DNA of 57,843 nt from NCBI GenBank assembly GCA_964630925.1, contig CAZVZK010000063.1, forward strand, positions 1 through 57,843. The letters run 5' to 3'. The position numbers and the translations under genes were made by a program. The stretch is from RGDT01 sp964630925. GTDB taxonomy: Bacteria > Planctomycetota > Planctomycetia > Gemmatales > Gemmataceae. This document shows, piece after piece, positions 52,453 through 57,843 of the stretch. The notes below the pieces were generated by a model, which did not search any database, was not told where the DNA came from, and worked only from the letters and a program-made list of their open reading frames with translations. Within the stretch, counting starts at the first letter, position 1; the number at the start of each line of letters is the position of its first letter.

Positions 52453-53127
52453 TCACCCCTTGCCCAGTACGAGGTCCAACGCCCAGCATCCCCTGACGTG
52501 AGGCCCCTCCGAACGCAGGTGGGAGAGGATGGCGGCGTCCGTACATCCGGCCTCTTCGAGGGCGTCGGAGAGGACGGCGAGGTGGGCGTTGTTGAGGTGG
52601 CCGGAGGGCAGCTCCCTCGCCGTGTAGGCCGTCGTCGCGAGGGCTCGTGTGTCGGCCGTCTGCCAGGCCGGGTCGAGGGCGCGCGGCGCGAAGATGTTGC
52701 CCAGGATCTCGCGGAGGAGGTACGCCCACGGCGGGCAGGGGTCGTCCTCCGGATGCGCCCGCGACCACTTCCACCAGCCGCCGGCGTCGAAAGAGGGGTA
52801 CACGAGCCTGCTCGCCGCGTCGGCGACCTTGCGATGGAGGGGAGTGGAGTCGCCCTCGCGCAACATCTCGACCACCCGCCAGGCCCGGTTGTACGCCTCC
52901 GTCGCCTCACCATCACTCGCATCCCCGTCGGCGAGCCGCTCGGCGACGGCCGCCGCCTCCCTGGTGTCGTCGTGGCACATGGCGAACCAATACGCCCGGA
53001 GGTACGCGCAGCCGAAGAGCCTGAGCTGACGACGGCCCTTCCCCGGCGCGGCCTGCCACAGGCGCGGGACGAACTCGTCCAGCATCAGACCCACGGCGTC
53101 CGAAGACTGCCACTCCGCCTCCGTCAT
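52453..53127 (-). CDS. planctomycete-type hypothetical protein (TEAEW/LRLFGCA family)
   Basis: This encodes 224 residues beginning MTEAEWQSSDAVGLMLDEF, then RRQLRLFGCAYLRAYW. This opening (TEAEWxxxxDPxxMLxxL...RKLRLFxxACCR) is a recurrent family in Gemmata-like genomes, here with diverged residues. The rest is helical with Trp-rich patches (GWWKWSRAHPEDDPCPPWAY, LLREILGNIFAP). No enzymatic motif and no signal. Function is unknown; members often lie near other multicopy planctomycete families. Confidence 0.75.
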   Translation of the reverse strand: MTEAEWQSSDAVGLMLDEFVPRLWQAAPGKGRRQLRLFGCAYLRAYWFAMCHDDTREAAAVAERLADGDASDGEATEAYNRAWRVVEMLREGDSTPLHRKVADAASRLVYPSFDAGGWWKWSRAHPEDDPCPPWAYLLREILGNIFAPRALDPAWQTADTRALATTAYTARELPSGHLNNAHLAVLSDALEEAGCTDAAILSHLRSEGPHVRGCWALDLVLGKG

Positions 53128-53270
53128 GTCCCCGCCCCCTCGCCGTCACCACCCTCACCCCGGCCACGGTCATGGGGTGGCTGTCGGAGCTACCCTCTTG
53201 ACATCCGCACCATCCGGCCACAATATCAGATCCCGGCCCTCGCCGGCCCGCACACCTCGGAGACGACCCC

Positions 53271-55541
53271 ATGAGGCCCGCCTTCTTCGCCGCCCTCGCC
53301 CTCGTCGCCGTCTCCGCCGCGCCGCCGCCGCACATCTACGTCAAGCACCTGTCCGTCCTCCGCCCCGACGGCAAGGCGGTCCGCGTGTCCGATCTCGCCG
53401 GGCGGCGCGGGCTCGTGGTCGTCTTCGCCTCGCTGTACTGCCCCCTCTCCATCAGTTACCACGCCGAGCTGGCGCGGCTGGCGAAGGAGTACGGGCCGCG
53501 CGGCATCGCCGTCGTCGCCGTCCTCCCCGCCGACTCCGTCCCCGCGGGCGTCGAGAAGGAGGCCCGTGACGCCGGCCTCACCGTGCCGGTCCTCATCGAC
53601 CGCGGCATGAAGCTGGCCGCCGCCACGGGCGCGACGATCACGCCCGAGGCCGCCGTGTTCGACGACAAATTGCACCTCATGTACCGTGGGCGCATCGATG
53701 ATGCGTACACCGAACGGCTGAAACGCAACGCCGTGGTGACGCGGCGCGACCTGCGCGACGCCATCGAGAAGGTGCTGGACATCAAGCCGATCGCGGAGCC
53801 GCGCACGCGGGCCGTCGGCTGCCGCATCGTCTTCAGCCGGCCCGAGATCAAGGCCGGGGCGCGCTACATCTACCACCGCGACGTGGCGCCGATCCTGCGC
53901 AAGAGCTGTCAGGCGTGCCATCGGCCCGGCGGCGCGGGGCCGTTCGCATTGACGACGTACACCCAGGCCCGGCACTGGGCCGAGGACATCGCGGCGTTCA
54001 CGCGCTCGCGGCAGATGCCGCCGTGGCCGCCCGCCGGGGGCGTGCCTTTCCAGAATGACCGCCGCCTGAGCGCGGCGGAGATCGCCATCCTGAACGAGTG
54101 GGCCGAGAGCGGCGCGCCCGAGGGCGAGCCGAAGGACGCGCCGCCCGATGGGGCCGATCCGGGCGAGTGGGCGCTGGGCAAGCCCGACCTGATCCTGGAG
54201 GCGGAGGCCGACTTCAAACTCGGCGGCGAGGGGAGCGACCTGTTCCGCGTCTTCACCCTGCCGATGGGTCTGAAGGAGGACCGATGGGTCGTGGCCTACG
54301 ACGTGAAGCCCGGTACGCCGCGCGTCGTCCACCACACGCTGCACTTCTTCGACACGACGGGGGCCGCGCGGAAGATGGAGGCGGCCCAGGCGAAACGCGA
54401 CGCCGGCAAGAAGCCGCGCGACTCCGGGCCGGGCTACACAGTGTCGATGGGCGTGGGGTTCGTGCCGCCGCGGCCGAAGGTGAACGAGCTGCCGGCCTTC
54501 GGCGGGCTGGGGGGCTGGGCGCCGGGGCAGTCGGCCCAGAAGCTGCCGGCCGGGGCGGGGCTGTTCCTGCCGGCGGGGAGCGACTTCCTGTTGCAGGTGC
54601 ATTACCACCGCGACGGCAAGCCGGCGGCCGACCGCACGCGCGTCGGGCTGTACTTCGCCAGGGGGCGCATCGAGCAGCCGTGGCAGGTGCTGACCGTGCG
54701 GGGCATGAAGGACGGCGCGGTCATCCCCGCCGGCAAGGCGGAGCACCGGATGCGGCGGGCGATGTACCTTCACACTGACGCCCAACTGCACAACGTCATG
54801 GCGCACATGCACCTGCTGGGCAAGTCGGTGAAGGTGACGCTGACGCCGCCCGGCGGGAAGCCGGTGGTGCTGCTCGACATCCCGGCGTGGGACTACCGCT
54901 GGCAGGAGACGTACTGGTTCAGGGAGCCGCTGCGTGTGAAGGCGGGGACGCGCGTCGAGGTGGAGGGCGTGTTCGACAACTCGGCGGCCAACCCGCTGAA
55001 CCCGTCGCGGCCGCCGAGGGACGTGCGGGAGGGCGACCAGACGACGGACGAGATGCTGTATGCGTTCCTCGGCGCGACGAGTGCGGCCAGCCCGTGGCAG
55101 TTCGTCACCTGGGGGGACACGCCTGCGCCGAAGAGCGCCGCCGAGGCGATGAAGGTGCTGGCCCGGCGCGTCGGCTCCTGGGAGACGGAGACGGAGATCG
55201 CCGGCGTGAAGGTGAAGGGCACCGAGGTGACGGCGTGGGCCCTGGGCGGGAAGTTCATCGAGTCGAAGGGGAAGACGGCGGCGGGCGAGACGCGGATGCT
55301 GGTGACGTACGACGAGACGCGCAAGGCGTACCGCTACTGGTACTTCGACAGCGAGGGCCTGACGACGGACGGCACGGGGCGGTATGACCCGGAGACGAAG
55401 AGCATCCGGTGGGACGCGGGCGGCTCCGAGGCCGTGTGGCGTTTCACGGACGCGGACAGGCTGGACTGGACGTTCACGACCCGCGACGCGAAGGGCAAGG
55501 CGGCCTTCGAGATGCGCGGGTGGCTGAGACGCAAGAAGTGA
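53271..55541 (+). CDS. redoxin - cytochrome c - copper monooxygenase-like - DUF1579 fusion
   Basis: This 756-residue protein has a signal peptide (MRPAFFAALALVAVSAAPPP). A thioredoxin-like domain (about 22-172) has a single Cys57 (YCPLS), so it is not a CxxC oxidoreductase. A cytochrome-type CQACH follows (213-217). The central part (about 300-600) has the His/Met ligands of copper type II ascorbate-dependent monooxygenases: HHTLHFFD, QVHYHRDG, HNVMAHMHLLG. The final about 130 residues (GSWETETEIAG, YRYWYFDSEGL) match DUF1579. It should act outside the cytoplasm on an unknown substrate with copper and haem. Confidence 0.88.
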   Translation: MRPAFFAALALVAVSAAPPPHIYVKHLSVLRPDGKAVRVSDLAGRRGLVVVFASLYCPLSISYHAELARLAKEYGPRGIAVVAVLPADSVPAGVEKEARDAGLTVPVLIDRGMKLAAATGATITPEAAVFDDKLHLMYRGRIDDAYTERLKRNAVVTRRDLRDAIEKVLDIKPIAEPRTRAVGCRIVFSRPEIKAGARYIYHRDVAPILRKSCQACHRPGGAGPFALTTYTQARHWAEDIAAFTRSRQMPPWPPAGGVPFQNDRRLSAAEIAILNEWAESGAPEGEPKDAPPDGADPGEWALGKPDLILEAEADFKLGGEGSDLFRVFTLPMGLKEDRWVVAYDVKPGTPRVVHHTLHFFDTTGAARKMEAAQAKRDAGKKPRDSGPGYTVSMGVGFVPPRPKVNELPAFGGLGGWAPGQSAQKLPAGAGLFLPAGSDFLLQVHYHRDGKPAADRTRVGLYFARGRIEQPWQVLTVRGMKDGAVIPAGKAEHRMRRAMYLHTDAQLHNVMAHMHLLGKSVKVTLTPPGGKPVVLLDIPAWDYRWQETYWFREPLRVKAGTRVEVEGVFDNSAANPLNPSRPPRDVREGDQTTDEMLYAFLGATSAASPWQFVTWGDTPAPKSAAEAMKVLARRVGSWETETEIAGVKVKGTEVTAWALGGKFIESKGKTAAGETRMLVTYDETRKAYRYWYFDSEGLTTDGTGRYDPETKSIRWDAGGSEAVWRFTDADRLDWTFTTRDAKGKAAFEMRGWLRRKK

Positions 55542-55544
55542 GGT

Positions 55545-56183
55545 TCAACCGGGATCGGCCTTATCGTCGCGGCGGCTCTCCTCGACGGCGGGCCCGTGCT
55601 CGGGGGCCGGGTCGGCCGGCAGCACGCGCCAGCCGTCCGGCGTGCGGACGAAGCGGATCGGCTGCCTGACCTCCGCGCCCCCGATCTCGGTGACGATGAC
55701 GGCGCCGGCCCTGGCCCCGTCGATCTTCAGCTCGGCGAGCTTCATCTTGGGCAGCGGGGCGCCCCCCAGGCCGACGGCGGCGGTCATCCTGTCCTGGGCG
55801 GCCATCATGTCGGCGGCGAAGGCGTCGGGCTTCTTGATGAGGGCGGCGGCCTTCTTGCGTGCGGCGGCCATGTCGGAGGCGTCGAAGCGGCCCGTGGCCT
55901 TCTCGGTCAACCCGTGCTTCGCGAGCACGTCGAGCATCGGCTTCGCGGCCTTGACGACGGCGGGGTTGTCGGAGGAGCGGAGGGCGAGGGCGTGGGCGGC
56001 GAGCTGGGCGGCCACGTCCTTGCGTGCCGTCGGGGCGATGCAGGCGACGGCGGACGCGAAGTCCTTTTTCGCGCTGGCCTTCTGCATGGCGGTGAAGACG
56101 GCCTGGGGCGTCTTGAACATCGCGCCGGGCTCGGCGTCGGGGGCGGCGGAGGCGAGGAGCGAGCACAACAGGGTCAGGGCCAT
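55545..56183 (-). CDS. secreted hypothetical protein, convergent
   Basis: This 212-residue protein has a signal peptide (MALTLLCSLLASAAPDAEPG). The mature part is helical and Ala/Lys-rich (FTAMQKASAKKDFASAVACI, ARKKAAALIKKPDAFAADMM), then a beta-rich end (AVIVTEIGGAEVRQPIRFVR). The layout resembles SnoaL-like or DUF4878-type secreted domains, but the match is weak. It is convergent with the redoxin fusion, 3 bp apart. No specific function is assigned. Confidence 0.7.
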   Translation of the reverse strand: MALTLLCSLLASAAPDAEPGAMFKTPQAVFTAMQKASAKKDFASAVACIAPTARKDVAAQLAAHALALRSSDNPAVVKAAKPMLDVLAKHGLTEKATGRFDASDMAAARKKAAALIKKPDAFAADMMAAQDRMTAAVGLGGAPLPKMKLAELKIDGARAGAVIVTEIGGAEVRQPIRFVRTPDGWRVLPADPAPEHGPAVEESRRDDKADPG

Positions 56184-56261
56184 TGACGGCTCCTCCGAGG
56201 GTCACGGGCGGCATACTCCGACAACCGCTGACCGTTGTGGGGGATAACCGGTGTTGTCTCC

Positions 56262-56420
56262 AACAGCCACCCCACCCCCCAGCCCCCTCCCCGCTGCGAG
56301 CTGGGGGCGAGACGCCCCCAGACCCCCGATGCGCGGAGAGGGGGAGCCGCAAGAGTGTCGAAGAGTGGCGGCGGGGAGGTGGGAGAGGCGTCCGTGGGGC
56401 AGGGCTCGTCGGGAGGCGGG
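56262..56420. repeat. relative of the 194-bp repeat element
   Basis: GGAGAGGGGGAGCCGCAAGA (56334-56353) and GAAGAGTGGCGGCGGGGAGG (about 56359-56378) match segments of the 45592-45785 element. A CCACCCCACC...CCCCCTCCCC end-like sequence starts at about 56264. The right boundary is unclear. Confidence 0.5.
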
Positions 56421-57790
56421 GTGGTTACGGGGTGGGGTGGGTCTGTCCCCCAGGGCTCCGCAGAGCCGTCGCCCTGGGCTTTATACTGGTCGCCGAGGCG
56501 GCTCCAACAGCCGGGCTCGGTAGGGGTGGGTCGTTGTCGTGGGTGGACGGGAGCGCGAACCCGCAAGCGGCGGCGATGCGAGTAGAGAGGGGCGGGCGAG
56601 CGCTGCCGTGGTGGTTGCGGGTCGGGGTGTTGTCTGCCGCACTTGCTCCCCGCTGGGGGGCGCTGGGGCGGGCGGGAGGGCCGGGGGCGGATGCCCGCAG
56701 GGTGCGCGTCGGCAGGGCGAGGCCGTGCGGCGGCGGATGGGGCGTGCCGAGGGCGTCGTCGGCGTGAGATCGGCGGGCCTGTCTGGCGTGTGGTGAGGCT
56801 CGCCGTTGACGCCGGGTATTCGCCGTTGCTGACGGCGGCATGATCCCGCGGCCATGTCGCATTTGAGACGAGTGAATTCCTTCACCTGTTTCCAGCATTA
56901 CAGCGACAGGGATTACCGGCGGGAGCACAGTGTGCCATCTGCGGAATTCACGTCACTGTCCGGCGGCGAATGGGTGAAAGAAGTCGCGTCCCGGTGGAGA
57001 CGATAAGCGCCTGCGCCTCCAGCGTATCGCCGCCGGGCCCACTCGCCACTCCTCCCGCACGCGGCCAACTGGCCTGCCCTGATGCTGGCATCATCGCCTC
57101 CCGTCGCCTTCGCTGCATTCCTCACTCCAGGCGCCGCAGGGATGCCGCCCCGGCCTCCGTGCTGGGCAACCGCGGCGGTCACGCCTCCACCGGAGTCGGC
57201 ACGCCCCACGGCGAGAGCGGGCCGAACAGGCTGGCGGCGCGTGGGAGTGCGTCAAGCCCACGCCCGCCGGCCGCACGCCCGAGGGCAACCGGCACTCGCC
57301 GGACAGGGTGTGGCCGCCTTGCCTGCGGCGCGGGAGGGGGCGGGGCGCGGACGAGCACGCGGGGAGCGTGCTCTCCGACAAGCCGGGAGGCTCGTCGCCA
57401 CGGGAAGAAGGCGTTATCCGCCGGGACGTTGAACTTCTCCATCCTGCACCGTCGCCTTGCCTGGGCCGCTGGAGGGGTCGTGGACCCCGGAGACATGCAT
57501 CACACCACGGGGCACAAGCAAATACCAGAGACGTTTGAGTATCAATTAGTGCGGTCGCTGAGATTCATCGAGTGTCTCTCACCGGCAGCCGACGCCGGCC
57601 GACACGGAGTCTGGTGGCCCGGTGGGGTGCGCACGGCCACCTGTGACTCGGCGTCCGACGAGCCTCGCGTGACCCGCAGGCGGCGGGCGGCCGAGGCGAC
57701 ATGGGGGCGATCACCGGACCACCGGAGTTAGACAGAATGAGACGTGGCGGCTGGCCGCGGCGCGGGTGTCGCCGACCTGATTGCAACTCC

Positions 57791-57824
57791 TGAAATGCAA
57801 ATTCCGCAGGGGATTTGCATTTCA
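57791..57824. repeat. AT-rich hairpin near the right edge
   Basis: TGAAATGCAAAT (57791-57802) and ATTTGCATTTCA (57813-57824) form a 12-bp perfect stem with a 10-base loop. It is strikingly AT-rich for this genome. It could be a terminator for a gene outside the window, or an element end. Confidence 0.6.
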
Positions 57825-57843
57825 GTCCCTCATGCCGCTGCGC

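Larger units (their letters stand above)
56184..57843. other. 1.66 kb with no convincing gene
   Basis: Open frames are Arg/Gly/Pro-rich with no motifs, ribosome sites or sensible starts. 56262-56420 carries a C/G-rich repeat related to the element at 45592-45785. An AT-richer patch runs from about 56780 to 57000. A hairpin lies near the right edge. No tRNA-like or rRNA-like sequence was recognised. Confidence 0.5.

Noticed and set aside
56183..56767. 194-codon plus frame in the right-end gap
   Set aside because: It translates the repeat element related to 45592-45785 and has no conserved domain.

Overview
The window looks like a chromosomal segment of a planctomycete, most likely of the Gemmata/Gemmataceae type. 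The evidence is very high GC and protein families characteristic of that group: two DUF1501 proteins with Tat signals, a DUF1549/DUF1553 cytochrome-like protein, a DUF1080 protein, a PPC-domain protein, an N-terminal TIGR02996-type repeat-companion protein, several membrane or multidomain Ser/Thr kinases, an ECF sigma factor with a long C-terminal extension, and a Tat-secreted Gfo/Idh/MocA oxidoreductase. The assembly is imperfect. There is a run of Ns at 2604-2613, and two genes (about 5054-5636 and 39987-40348) are broken by single-base changes in homopolymers.

Layout. Positions 1-5050 are scarred: an alpha/beta-hydrolase-like fragment at the left edge, a possible recombinase-associated remnant, a secreted protein (976-2511), a cytosolic trypsin-like protease (2775-3503) with a small neighbour, and a 5'-truncated response-regulator remnant. 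Positions 5050-19000 form an accessory island. It holds a LysR-like regulator with an unknown upstream partner, a divergent unknown gene, a TPR membrane protein driven by a promoter inside a perfect palindrome, and a five-gene minus-strand operon (18556 to 12247): metallophosphoesterase, helical protein, P-loop GTPase, second P-loop GTPase, GAP1-like protein. Two similar leader-plus-start segments in direct orientation (5613-5675 and 18862-18923) bracket this island. Positions 19000-57000 carry planctomycete housekeeping and signalling genes: a DUF1080 protein, a two-gene response regulator / kinase-REC-HD-GYP unit, a DUF1549-DUF1501-PPC operon, a kinase-WD40 protein, an NlpC/P60-like protein, DUF1501, DUF4058, a kinase-pseudokinase-PilZ protein, a glycosyltransferase, twin zinc-ribbon membrane proteins, a Uma2 protein, an oxidoreductase, a sigma-CAP fusion and a redoxin-cytochrome-copper oxidase-like fusion. 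The last 1.6 kb shows no convincing gene.

How genes work together. The strongest candidate system is the GTPase operon. Its two different P-loop GTPases, the GAP1-like protein, the all-helical protein and the metallophosphoesterase match domain sets that comparative genomics has named (GAP1, DO-GTPase1/2, GASH, MPE) and predicted to act in NTP-dependent conflict (defence) responses. Tight spacing and one start/stop overlap support a single transcript. No function has been demonstrated here; it is inferred. The neighbouring LysR-like, TPR and unknown genes may be companions.

Mobile-like repeats are conspicuous. A four-helix-bundle (S23/IVP-like) gene sits between inverted GCTGGCTGTT arrays ending in a 22-bp inverted repeat, and a 120-bp gene-less version of the same structure lies about 4.6 kb away. 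A separate 194-bp element at 45592-45785 has about 40-bp inverted ends and a relative near 56.3 kb.
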